This document shows, one piece after another, positions 16,393-24,934 of a DNA stretch of 64,000 nucleotides (positions are counted from its first letter, which is position 1; every line of letters begins with the position of its first letter). The notes below the pieces were generated by a model. The model was given only the letters and a program-made list of their open reading frames with translations, did no database searches and had not been told where the DNA came from. The position numbers were made by a program, and so were the translations under genes. Source of the stretch: Candidatus Hydrogenedentota bacterium (GTDB lineage Bacteria; Hydrogenedentota; Hydrogenedentia; Hydrogenedentales; SLHB01); assembly GCA_020848835.1 (NCBI GenBank), contig JADLHJ010000059.1, forward strand, positions 183,854 through 247,853, written 5' to 3'.

Positions 16393-17051
16393 CGTTTGAA
16401 TGGCAATTCGCGCTGGAAGTATTACCGCAGTTGCTTCTCGCGCTGCGCGTAACGGTCCTGGCAACAGTATTTGGGATTCTGCTGGCTGCGATACTGGGGC
16501 TCGTGTGGACCCTTGCGCGGCGGATTGGTGCGGCCCCCGTTGCATTTGTTGCGCGCTACTCGGTCGAGTTCGTGCGCTCGACGCCGTTACTCGTGCAGAT
16601 TTACTTCCTGTTCTATGTTGCGCCGGAATTCGGTATTACGCTGTCGCCGTTCCTGGCAGGCGTTATCGCGCTCGGTATTCACTACAGCGCATATCTCTCC
16701 GAAGTTTATCGCGCGGGAATCGACGCGGTCCCCAAGGGCCAGTGGGAAGCGGCAAAGGCGCTTAATCTTGGCCCCGCCGACACGTGGCGTCGCGTCATCA
16801 TTCCGCAAGCCTTGCCGCCCGTGTTGCCGGCGATGGGCAACTACCTGATCGCGATGTTCAAAGATACGCCGATGCTGTCCGCGATCACCGTGATGGAATT
16901 ACTGCAGACCGCGAAAGTTGTCGGTGCGGAACATTTCCGGTATCTGGAGCCGCTCACGCTTGTGGGTGTGCTGTTCTTGCTCTTGAGTCTCGGGTCCGCC
17001 GCGTTGGTCCGGTGGGGCGAACGTCGGTTTAACGTTGCGGCGCTGCGGTAG
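16389..17051 (+). CDS. ehuD: ectoine/hydroxyectoine ABC transporter permease EhuD
   Basis: 220 aa from the ATG at 16389 overlapping ehuC (ATGA); the ORF track start at 16116 reads back through ehuC. Typical HisM/GlnP-type permease: [25 protein letters not shown] loop [27 protein letters not shown], and [21 protein letters not shown]. About five transmembrane helices. Partner of EhuC. Confidence 0.88.
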   Translation: MTFEWQFALEVLPQLLLALRVTVLATVFGILLAAILGLVWTLARRIGAAPVAFVARYSVEFVRSTPLLVQIYFLFYVAPEFGITLSPFLAGVIALGIHYSAYLSEVYRAGIDAVPKGQWEAAKALNLGPADTWRRVIIPQALPPVLPAMGNYLIAMFKDTPMLSAITVMELLQTAKVVGAEHFRYLEPLTLVGVLFLLLSLGSAALVRWGERRFNVAALR

Positions 17052-17055
17052 AACG

Positions 17056-17832
17056 ATGGCCCCATACATCGCCATACGCAACCTCACAAAGTCGTTCGGG
17101 AAACTCGACGTACTACGCGGCATCGACCTAGATGTGCCGCAAGGCGAAAAGCTCTCGATTATTGGGCCGAGCGGCTCGGGCAAGTCCACAATTCTACGCA
17201 TACTGATGACCTTGGAGCGGCCCACGTCCGGCGAAATCGCGATCGACGGCGAACCCCTCTGGCACATGCGAAACAACGGGACCTTGCGCCCCGCAAACAA
17301 GCGGCATCTCCGCGCCATGCGCGCCAAAGTGGGGATGGTGTTCCAGCATTTCAATCTGTTTCCGCACATGACGGTGTTGAAAAACGTGACAGTGGCCCCG
17401 CGCCATGTGCTGCGTCTGTCGCGCGAGGAGTCGGAGTTTCGCGCGATACAGTTACTCGAAAAAGTCGGCCTCAGCGAAAAACTGACTGCGCATCCCGCGC
17501 AGCTCTCGGGCGGGCAAAAACAGCGCGTGGCAATCGCGCGGGCGCTCGCACTTTATCCGAAGATCATGCTGTTCGACGAAGTCACTTCCGCATTGGACCC
17601 GGAGCTTGTCGGCGAAGTGCTCAACGTGCTCCGCGATCTTGCGCAAGAGACCGACATGACCATGCTCCTCGTCACGCACGAAATGCGCTTTGCGCGCGAA
17701 ATATCCGATCGCGTCGTGTTTATCGATCAAGGCCTAATCATCGAGCAGGGTCCGCCGGAGGCGATTTTCTCAGAGCCCGCTGAGATGCGGACGCGAGAAT
17801 TCTTGCGTGCAATACTCGGCGAACAGAGTTAG
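17056..17832 (+). CDS. ehuA: ectoine/hydroxyectoine ABC transporter ATP-binding protein
   Basis: 258 aa from the ATG at 17056, 4 nt after ehuD. ABC ATPase with Walker [10 protein letters not shown] (about residues 37-45), Q-loop [14 protein letters not shown], signature [15 protein letters not shown], Walker [13 protein letters not shown] and the H-loop LLVTHEM. It belongs to the polar amino acid importer ATPases. Last gene of the cassette; the hairpin beyond it is better placed as a terminator for the convergent pfp gene but may serve both. Confidence 0.9.
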   Translation: MAPYIAIRNLTKSFGKLDVLRGIDLDVPQGEKLSIIGPSGSGKSTILRILMTLERPTSGEIAIDGEPLWHMRNNGTLRPANKRHLRAMRAKVGMVFQHFNLFPHMTVLKNVTVAPRHVLRLSREESEFRAIQLLEKVGLSEKLTAHPAQLSGGQKQRVAIARALALYPKIMLFDEVTSALDPELVGEVLNVLRDLAQETDMTMLLVTHEMRFAREISDRVVFIDQGLIIEQGPPEAIFSEPAEMRTREFLRAILGEQS

Positions 17833-17850
17833 ACCTGCATGCAATCAAAT

Positions 17851-17883
17851 AAAAAACGCGGCGATCGCATTGCAATCGCCGCG
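17851..17883 (-). terminator. rho-independent terminator of pfp
   Basis: Nine-bp perfect stem (CGCGGCGAT at 17857-17865, ATCGCCGCG at 17875-17883, 9-nt loop) followed on the minus strand by six T. It lies about 20 nt past the pfp stop and 25 nt after the ehuA stop; on the plus strand no T-run follows. Confidence 0.8.
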
Positions 17884-17904
17884 CATATACTTAGATCATG
17901 ATCG

Positions 17905-19113
17905 TTACTTGTTCAGGACTTTTTCCACTTTGGGTGCGGAGAAACGCGCTTGCGTGGGCATCGGGCCTACCAATGGTTTCACGTACTTTACAAACTCATC
18001 GGTTACGCCGTTGGCGTCCGCGTTGATGAACTTGTCCGGCATGTGGACGGACTCGCGGGCCACGTCTTTTAGCGCGGACAGTTTGTACTCTACCGCATAA
18101 TCGCCAACGCGCATGATGCTAACCGAGCCGCTCATGCCGTGGCCGATGGCGTAGTGCGCCGCCTTTTCGCCGACTTCGCGCGCCTCGCGCTGGTCCACTT
18201 CACTCACGCAACCGAGGAAACTGCGCTGCAGGTAGCCGAGGGTATCCGCACGAACGCGCTTGATCGTCGTGCCGCTCTTCACCCACTCGCTGAGTAAATC
18301 GCCGAGCGCGCCCGTGCCGCTGAGTTGTACGTTGCCGTGGGCGTCTTTTTCGTTGGTAAATTCTGCCGCGATCGCCTTGCCGCTCGGACCAACGATACCT
18401 TCGGACACCGCGACGATGCAGCGGCCATACTTGTCGAACGCGGCCTGAACGTCCGCCAGAAACTTCTCTTTGGTGAGCGGGCGTTCGGGCAGGTAGATGA
18501 GGTGCGGACCGTCGTCGGGATATTGTTTCGCGAGGATGGATGCCGCTGTCAGGAAGCCTGCGTGACGGCCCATCACGACGCCAAGATATACGCCCGGCAA
18601 CGCGCGGTTGTCGAGGTTCACGCCCGCGAAGGCTTGCGCGACGAATTTAGCCGCGCTGCCAAAACCGGGGCAGTGATCGGTGACTTTGAGATCGTTGTCG
18701 ATCGTTTTCGGCACATGGATGACCTGCATCTCGTAGCCCGCGGCCTTCGCTTCTTCGTAGACAATGCGGCAGGAATCGGCGCTGTCATTTCCACCGCAGT
18801 AGAAGAAGTAACGCACATCATGTGCGCGGCAGGTTTCGAAAATCTTCTTGCAATACTCGGCGTCCGGTTTGTCGCGTGTGGAGAGCAATCCTGACGACGG
18901 CGTGCCCGCGACGTCGAGCAGATTCTGCGTAGTGCATTCCGTGAGGTCGATGAAATCTTCATTGACGACGCCGCGCACGCCGTGCAGCGCGCCGTACACT
19001 CGGGTTACTTCGGTAAATTTGCGCGATTCGAGCACCGCGCCGACAACGCTCTGGTTAATGACGGCCGTAGGACCGCCGCCTTGTGCGACAAGCACTTTGC
19101 CTTTTAATGCCAT
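17905..19113 (-). CDS. pfp: 6-phosphofructokinase, probably pyrophosphate-dependent
   Basis: 402 aa. Phosphorylates fructose 6-phosphate (reversibly if PPi-linked). Family motifs: N-terminal VAQGGGPTAVINQS, FFYCGGNDSADSC, VIHVPKTIDNDL and VVMGRHAGFL. ATP-using enzymes have GGDGS and PGTIDND; the Asp after the Gly-Gly-x position and the Lys in PKTIDND are the residues known to mark PPi use, so I call it PPi-dependent. The x being Asn instead of Asp is a variant also known among PPi-type enzymes as far as I recall. Good SD (AAGGAGATAGACC). Alone on its strand, with its own terminator. Confidence 0.85.
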   Translation of the reverse strand: MALKGKVLVAQGGGPTAVINQSVVGAVLESRKFTEVTRVYGALHGVRGVVNEDFIDLTECTTQNLLDVAGTPSSGLLSTRDKPDAEYCKKIFETCRAHDVRYFFYCGGNDSADSCRIVYEEAKAAGYEMQVIHVPKTIDNDLKVTDHCPGFGSAAKFVAQAFAGVNLDNRALPGVYLGVVMGRHAGFLTAASILAKQYPDDGPHLIYLPERPLTKEKFLADVQAAFDKYGRCIVAVSEGIVGPSGKAIAAEFTNEKDAHGNVQLSGTGALGDLLSEWVKSGTTIKRVRADTLGYLQRSFLGCVSEVDQREAREVGEKAAHYAIGHGMSGSVSIMRVGDYAVEYKLSALKDVARESVHMPDKFINADANGVTDEFVKYVKPLVGPMPTQARFSAPKVEKVLNK

Positions 19114-19247
19114 GGTCTATCTCCTTCAGCCGGGCGTCCCGGCGGCTATGGCAAGTTCTCGTGAAATGCGTCGCAATTCCCCAAGCGGACGCAGAGAGGG
19201 AGAGTATACAACGCTACGGATTCGGGCGTCGAATTTGCGGAATACGC

Positions 19248-20351
19248 CTAGGTGGTGGCAGTCGCTGGCAACAGGCCGACTGCGAAGGGCACAGGCGAAT
19301 CGCCTCGATAGCGCGGCACGATGATTTCCGTTTCGCCAATTATCTGACGCGACACGAAGAGCGCCGATGCCGGATGGGTGTAGGCGATTTCTTTCAGGTA
19401 CTGCCACCACTCTCCGTTTTCGATCGTGCGTCCCAGCAGAGTCGCGGGTATTTTGTGCGGGTCTTCGCCTGCCATTTCTTCGATCTCCCGCGCGAGCGAT
19501 ACGCGCGCACCGCCGCGTTCGGCGATGGCGTGTTGAATGCGCGCTTCGAAGTCGCGCATCAATCCGCATGCTTCGCGATAGCGGTGCACGAAGTCGCGCC
19601 AGTTCGGATCGCGCTGCTTTATCAGTTCGGCGAGAAACGCCAGGCGCGTTTGGATTGAGCGCGACTCAAGACGCGCCGCGGCATTCGGGTCGAGAAGGAG
19701 GTAAGTGAGCGCGGTGCGCAAGAACTGCTCCGGCTGCTGCAGCGGGATGCAATCCTCCGCAGACTGCGGATATACGCCATGCAGCATCAGCGCTTTCGTT
19801 TGCCAATCGGCTACGAGCGGCAGCGGCTCCGGGAACGCGGCGTAGTTATATTCCAAGCCCGTCGCCACGAGATAACCGTGCACCGCGCGGCGCACGTTGT
19901 CGTCATCGAGCGCTTTTTCCGCCTGCGCAAAAAACTCGTCCTGCATGCGCCGGCGAATGCGCAGCAACTCATAGGCCTGCGATGCGATCGTGTACTTGCC
20001 CAGGCGCACGGCGTTGTCCGCCACGGCGATCACCAGCTCCGCAGGCAACTGAGCTGGACGGTTTGCGTCGAGCTCGCGCTGGATGTGTTGCCAAGTCGCA
20101 TCGGCACGGACTTGCGTTAACGCGGTGCGGAACTCCGGTTTCGACTCGAGATCGGCATCTGGCAGCAGATAACTGTATTTGGAATCTTCAAAGCGTTCCG
20201 AAGAATTTGGCCGTGCAGGCGAAAATGCCTGGAACAACAAACGAAAGTTGACAAAATCCCCTTCGGCCACGGTTTTCGCGAGTGATTTTGTGGTCAATTC
20301 CTGATTGACAATCTTAGGCGCAGCGGCCGTATTTTTCTTTCCAAAGAACAC
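19248..20351 (-). CDS. conserved hypothetical protein, partner of the J-like gene
   Basis: 367 aa from a GTG at 20351, which lies 2 nt after the stop of the upstream J-like gene; the ORF track start at 20408 would overlap that gene. No signal peptide or membrane segment. Mostly alpha-helical composition with leucine-rich, TPR-like stretches (RLGKYTIASQAYELLRIRRR; NVRRAVHGYLVATGLEYNY). No catalytic motif recognised. Tight spacing shows it is co-expressed with the J-domain-like protein and may act with it. Function unknown. Confidence 0.6.
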   Translation of the reverse strand: MFFGKKNTAAAPKIVNQELTTKSLAKTVAEGDFVNFRLLFQAFSPARPNSSERFEDSKYSYLLPDADLESKPEFRTALTQVRADATWQHIQRELDANRPAQLPAELVIAVADNAVRLGKYTIASQAYELLRIRRRMQDEFFAQAEKALDDDNVRRAVHGYLVATGLEYNYAAFPEPLPLVADWQTKALMLHGVYPQSAEDCIPLQQPEQFLRTALTYLLLDPNAAARLESRSIQTRLAFLAELIKQRDPNWRDFVHRYREACGLMRDFEARIQHAIAERGGARVSLAREIEEMAGEDPHKIPATLLGRTIENGEWWQYLKEIAYTHPASALFVSRQIIGETEIIVPRYRGDSPVPFAVGLLPATATT

Positions 20352-20353
20352 GA

Positions 20354-20941
20354 TTAATTTGCTCCCTGCGCAAGCACACTGCCGGCAAACTTCTGGCGTT
20401 CGGTCCAATCAATATTGGGTTTTGTCACGTCCGCATAGGGCAGCCGCTCGAGTATTTGCTGGTAAAGGCCGTTGCGATAATGCCGCAAGATGCGGGAGGC
20501 ATGGCGTTCGTGGGCCGCGTCCCAATGACTGGTCTCGACGCATTCCTTATCGCGCCCGCCGGCAAGCATCGCATCTTCGACATACCGAGACAAGAACGAG
20601 CGCACATGTGCATCGTAGCTCTTGCGCAGCTCGTTGGTGTCCCCGCCCGCCTCCGCGGCGCGGCACCACTCCAACTCCAAGTCAATCAACTCTTTCCGAT
20701 CGCGCCAATACGTATCGCGCAGTTCGGTCTCGCGAAGCAGAAACAGCCCCGCATTGAGCTTGGCCATCTCCAGCAGATACTTCGCGCGCCGCTCCTCAGT
20801 AATTTCGACGGCGGCGATCTCCGCCACGAGGTTCTTCATCTTGGTCCGGTAGGATTTTCTCACCTCTCCGGGCTTCGCGTCTGGTTCAAGTTCCAATATC
20901 TCGAAATAATTGACGTATCCGCCGTCATTGGGTGTAGGCAC
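20354..20941 (-). CDS. J-domain-like protein lacking the HPD motif
   Basis: 195 aa. Residues 11-45 (NYFEILELEPDAKPGEVRKSYRTKMK) match helices I and II of a DnaJ J-domain, but the loop that should carry His-Pro-Asp reads NLVAEIAA, so it should not stimulate Hsp70 in the usual way. The rest is helical, charged, without Gly/Phe or zinc-finger regions. First gene of a two-gene unit with the 367-aa protein. Could be a structural adaptor with a J-like fold; the homology itself is moderate. Confidence 0.6.
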   Translation of the reverse strand: MPTPNDGGYVNYFEILELEPDAKPGEVRKSYRTKMKNLVAEIAAVEITEERRAKYLLEMAKLNAGLFLLRETELRDTYWRDRKELIDLELEWCRAAEAGGDTNELRKSYDAHVRSFLSRYVEDAMLAGGRDKECVETSHWDAAHERHASRILRHYRNGLYQQILERLPYADVTKPNIDWTERQKFAGSVLAQGAN

Positions 20942-21679
20942 TTGCCGAGGTCCTTATATTTCTAGCGTATCGCGCTTGACCGTGGAAACCAGTAGTTTAG
21001 CGCGTGGCGGCGGCGTGTGACAAACCCTATGGCCGGACTGTTGCCAACGCGGGAGAAACACCGGCAATCGGCGCACGAACTGTACTGTCGCGTTTTTCTT
21101 GAAGACAAGATGGCGCGGTGCTTTGCTTACACGGTCGTTCACAATCCCAAACATGGCGAATGGCTCCGGGACGCGCCGCGCTCGGCGAGCGAGGCGCTAC
21201 CTGATATCGCGGCCTTGTGGGTGCTACCAGGCGCATCTCATTTGCGTGCGTGATGGGATGGTCACGCGCACGGGCCTTAGCGGTGCTCGGCTCTACTTGG
21301 TAGCCCACGGCGTTGCACTCTCGCGACCACGGATAACTCGGCTCGCACGGATCGGGAGTTTGGGGAACAAGGGGTCGGATCGTGCGGCTTGCACTTGGCG
21401 GTTGAATCCGCACGCGAAACGACCTCTGTTTGGTTGACGGTTTGGGGTATGAACTGCGCTTATTGGTGCGGTCGCGCGAAGATGAATTTTGGGAAACAAG
21501 GATTTTTGATGGAAATTAATATTGTGATTAGAGTTGTTCGTTTATTGAGATACTGCAGTGACGGTCCATTCGGATCTGCGCGATCCGATTTGGCCTGGCG
21601 TGGAGCCCGGGCACTACAAGTTTTGGGAGTGGGCGTCGCTGAATAGATTGTGTTGTCTTGTGTGGGGCAAGATAGAAGT
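20942..21679. other. 738-nt region without a supported gene
   Basis: Lies between two divergent genes. Short ORFs exist on both strands (20954-21154, 21017-21253, 21027-21413, 21099-21437, 21460-21786) but overlap one another, have arginine/proline-rich shadow-like translations and match no family I know. No DnaA box consensus, tRNA or long inverted repeat was seen. It may be a decayed gene. The composition shift described in the findings begins at its right-hand side. Confidence 0.5.
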
Positions 21680-23476
21680 ATGAACCTACACCTCAGCTTA
21701 ACGTCACGCGCGATCATACCTCTCGTCATGATCCAAGCGGCATTCTCGATCGAATACACAGGCAGACCGGCCACTAGTGCGGACATTTACGCTGACACTT
21801 GGGTCGCTACAGACGACGCCGGACGGAAGTTGCCAGAAAACGATACGGCTGGGACTTTGCACTCCGAAAAGCTCATTGGAATTTTTTATTGGACCTGGCA
21901 TGTGCCGAATGCCGGTGGGCCGAATGACAATACGAAGATCATTGCGGCGGCGGGGGATTCCAAGTCTATTGAGTGGCCGGTGAATGGTGCGCCGCATCAT
22001 TGGGGGGAGCCGGAGTTGGGGTATTACTGCATGCGGGATCCCTTTGTGATTCGGAAGCATGCGAGCATGTTGTCGGATGCGGGGATTGATGTGATTTTCT
22101 TTGATACGACGAACCCGCCGCACACGTGGAAGGAGGAGTACGAGGCATTGTGCCGCACGTATACGGAAATGCGGGCGGAGGGGAACGTGACGCCGGCGAT
22201 CGCGTTTATCGCGCCGTTTGGCGATCCGATGCCGGTGGTGGATCGTGTTTGGAATGATTTGTATAAGCCGGGGTTGTGGAGCGATCTGTGGTTTAAGTGG
22301 GACGGCAAACCGTTGATTCTTGCGAATGTGGCGTTCTGCAAGGACGAGGCGATGCGAGACTTCTTCACGTGGCGGCGTCCAATGCCGGACTATTGGCTTG
22401 GGCCGAGCGGGCCGGACCAGTGGAGTTGGCTGGAGGTGTATCCGCAGCACGCGTTCAAAAACAGCAAGGGCGAGGTGGAGCAGGTGAGCGTGGGCGTGGC
22501 GCAGAATGCGTTGCCGAACACGCCGGGTCCCGCGCCGATGAGCGACGTGCGCGGGGCGATGGGGAGGAGCTGGCACAACGGGGCGAAGGATACGCGTCCT
22601 GATGCGGTGAACCTGGGGTTGAATTTTGATGAGCAGTGGAAGCGGGCGATTGAATTGGACCCACAATTTATTTTTGTGACGGGGTGGAACGAGTGGACGG
22701 CAGGGCGTTATTCGGAGTGGAGCAAGTACACGGACGAGACGAGTTATTACAAGGGCGGGTTGTTCGTCGATCAGTATACGCACGAGTACAGCCGGGATTG
22801 CGAGCCGATGCGCGGCGGGCACACGGATAATTACTACTACCAATTGGCGAGTTGGGTGCGGAAGTTTAAGGGCGTGCGGGAACGTCCGAAGGCGGCGGGG
22901 CCGAGCGCAATTACGATCAACGGCGCGTTTGAGGATTGGGCGAAGGTCACGCCGGAGTATCGCGATACGATTGGCGATGTGACCCATCGTGATTTCTTGG
23001 GCTATGGCAACGTGCGGTATGTGAACGATACTGGGCGGAATGATTTTGTTGTTGCGAAGGCCGGGTATGACGATGAGAATTTGTATTTCTACGCGCAGAC
23101 GCACAAGGCGATCACGCCGCATACGGATAAGCATTGGATGTTGTTGTTGATCGACGCGGACCAGAATGCGGGGACGGGTTGGTTGGGGTATGACTTTGTA
23201 ATCAATTTGGAAACGCCGAGTGAATCAGAGACGACCGTGAAAGCGTGGAAGGATGGCGCTTGGGTAGGTGCTGGCGCGGGGACCTATCGCGTGAATGGGA
23301 ATGCGATGGAGGTTGGTGTGCCGCGCACAATCGCGAACAAAGCGGGTGCGACTCCCGCATTCGATTTTCATTGGGCGGACAATATTCAGAGTTTCGGCGA
23401 TGTATCGGAGTTGGGGGTGAATGGGGACAGTGCGCCGAATCGTCGGTGGAATTATCGGTTTGAGGTGGCAGAGTGA
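21680..23476 (+). CDS. secreted GH99/GH71-like glycosidase with C-terminal CBM9/DOMON-like domain
   Basis: 598 aa from the ATG at 21680; the earlier start at 21650 precedes a poorer N-terminus. Signal-like segment up to about residue 26. Residues 60-400 carry motifs of the GH99-like TIM-barrel group: LIGIFYWTWHVPN, MRDPFVIRKHASMLSDAGIDVIFFDTTN, KPLILAN and FVTGWNEWTAG with an acidic pair. From about 415 (ITINGAFEDWAKVTPEYRDTIGD ... DDENLYFYAQT ... MLLLIDADQNAGTGW) is a CBM9/DOMON-like sandwich. Likely acts on extracellular glycans; substrate unknown. + strand is markedly G-rich through the gene. Confidence 0.7.
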   Translation: MNLHLSLTSRAIIPLVMIQAAFSIEYTGRPATSADIYADTWVATDDAGRKLPENDTAGTLHSEKLIGIFYWTWHVPNAGGPNDNTKIIAAAGDSKSIEWPVNGAPHHWGEPELGYYCMRDPFVIRKHASMLSDAGIDVIFFDTTNPPHTWKEEYEALCRTYTEMRAEGNVTPAIAFIAPFGDPMPVVDRVWNDLYKPGLWSDLWFKWDGKPLILANVAFCKDEAMRDFFTWRRPMPDYWLGPSGPDQWSWLEVYPQHAFKNSKGEVEQVSVGVAQNALPNTPGPAPMSDVRGAMGRSWHNGAKDTRPDAVNLGLNFDEQWKRAIELDPQFIFVTGWNEWTAGRYSEWSKYTDETSYYKGGLFVDQYTHEYSRDCEPMRGGHTDNYYYQLASWVRKFKGVRERPKAAGPSAITINGAFEDWAKVTPEYRDTIGDVTHRDFLGYGNVRYVNDTGRNDFVVAKAGYDDENLYFYAQTHKAITPHTDKHWMLLLIDADQNAGTGWLGYDFVINLETPSESETTVKAWKDGAWVGAGAGTYRVNGNAMEVGVPRTIANKAGATPAFDFHWADNIQSFGDVSELGVNGDSAPNRRWNYRFEVAE

Positions 23477-23563
23477 ACGCGGTTTGGGATGGGAATGATG
23501 GGAAGTGTGGGATGAATGGGAAGTATGGGAGGAAACATTAAGCGTACGTTGCTGCCAGATTGG

Positions 23564-23857
23564 TTAGCGTATCGCTGCGTTGCTCCAGGGTTGAGTAGAA
23601 GCTTTGCGAGCGTTTTTTAGTTCATAACGGAGCGCGCTGATCCACACGATGGCACTCGTAGCGATCATGCACGCTCCGAGTATCCAGCAGCCGAAGCGGT
23701 ATTCTGCGCTCATTGTCCCACCAATGGATATGTTGTGAAAACCTTCGGGTGACATTAATTGCATCGCAAAGTAGTTGCGCGCCAAGTCCGATATTGCTGG
23801 TAACGAGACGATGACTGTCCCGAATACAATGAGGCATACACCTATTGCGCTTCGCAT
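23564..23857 (-). CDS. small two-helix membrane protein
   Basis: 97 aa. Two hydrophobic segments, residues 4-24 (AIGVCLIVFGTVIVSLPAI) and about 54-76 (FGCWILGACMIATSAIVWIS), with a basic C-terminus (RYELKNARKASTQPW). No family recognised. It lies alone between the glycosidase and esterase genes. Coding status rests on length and the sensible membrane topology, so moderate confidence. Confidence 0.5.
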   Translation of the reverse strand: MRSAIGVCLIVFGTVIVSLPAISDLARNYFAMQLMSPEGFHNISIGGTMSAEYRFGCWILGACMIATSAIVWISALRYELKNARKASTQPWSNAAIR

Positions 23858-23912
23858 TACTTAATCCTTCGAGGTTGTATATCCAAATATTACACGACTA
23901 CGACAGGAGTGC

Positions 23913-24791
23913 TCAAGGTCTTTTTGCGCCGTTGGCTTCCATGAATGCGAGGATTTCTTTTGTTGTGGCGTCTTTCTTCTCGCCGATGTCGCTGTTGAGG
24001 GTGATGTGGTTTTTGTCGGGGGCATCGAACTGGCGCGCGGTGATGCCTGCTTTTGTTAATGCTGCGGCGAGGCCGTCGGCTTGTTCTCGCGAAGCGATGC
24101 GTTCGCCAGCGTGGACGAGAAGGAATGGGGGGATTTTTTTACCCTTTGCCACGTGTGTGATAGGTGAGGCGTTGAGCCACGTTTCTTTGTTCTTGCCGAA
24201 CGCTTTTTCGTAGCGGCCTTTCGCGAACAACTCGCCGCTGGTGACCATCGTGGGTATGTTGTACCCGCCGCCGTCGAGCACGATGGTGCCGCGGATTGCG
24301 CTGAGGTCGCAGCCGCCTTCCTTTAGGTACGTTTCATCGGTGGAGATCAGCGCGGCGAGATGCGCGCCCGCGGAGTGTCCCATGACGTAGATGCGTTTTG
24401 GGTCGCCGCCGTATTGCGCGATGTTTTTGTAAACCCAGGCGACGGCTTTGCCGCAGTCTTGCGCGTGGGCGGGGTGTTGCACGGCGGGGGAGAGGCGGTA
24501 GTTGATGCTGACGAACACATAGCCAGCGGTGGTGAAGGCCTCAGGTTTATCGCCCACCATGCGCTTGTCACCGAAGCGCCACGAGCCGCCGTGGATAAAG
24601 ACGAGAACCGCGTGCGGGCCGGGCGTGCTTGGCGCGTAGATGTCGAGTTGGTTTAATCGCGCGCGCGAATCGGGGTTTGTGGCGTATTGGATGTCTTTGG
24701 TGACGGTGAAAGCGCTATCTTCCGCATGCGACATAGATGAAAGCACAACAAGTAAACCCACGAGGAGATTCGTCTTGTATTGCAGACACAT
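23913..24791 (-). CDS. secreted alpha/beta hydrolase (BD-FAE-like esterase)
   Basis: 292 aa from the ATG at 24791, which starts a signal peptide (NLLVGLLVVLSSMSHA); the longer ORF to 25214 is arginine/proline-rich and antisense to the next gene. Esterase/lipase features: oxyanion motif VFIHGGSWRFGD, SINYRLSP, nucleophile elbow MGHSAGAHLA, acid and late His (DAPDKNHITL). Similar proteins act as carbohydrate or carboxyl esterases. Substrate not shown. Confidence 0.82.
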   Translation of the reverse strand: MCLQYKTNLLVGLLVVLSSMSHAEDSAFTVTKDIQYATNPDSRARLNQLDIYAPSTPGPHAVLVFIHGGSWRFGDKRMVGDKPEAFTTAGYVFVSINYRLSPAVQHPAHAQDCGKAVAWVYKNIAQYGGDPKRIYVMGHSAGAHLAALISTDETYLKEGGCDLSAIRGTIVLDGGGYNIPTMVTSGELFAKGRYEKAFGKNKETWLNASPITHVAKGKKIPPFLLVHAGERIASREQADGLAAALTKAGITARQFDAPDKNHITLNSDIGEKKDATTKEILAFMEANGAKRP

Positions 24792-24934
24792 GGAATCCAA
24801 TCCTTTTTTATTGTCAGGTGCAACACGTAGTGTTTGGGGAATGTTCCTGAAATTGCAAGTTGGATGGATCGAAAAAGGAATACGATTACAATTACGATTA
24901 CGAGTAGGAAGTACGGACTTAGTGTGAGGGAGCG

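Noticed and set aside
18325-18894. 189-aa ORF on the plus strand
   Set aside because: Antisense to pfp, which has all family motifs.
20942-21679. Replication origin
   Set aside because: Composition changes here, but no DnaA boxes, dnaA/dnaN genes or AT-rich unwinding block were found.
21704-23134. 476-aa ORF on the minus strand
   Set aside because: Rich in Arg, Pro, His and Ile, a typical shadow of the G-rich glycosidase gene opposite.
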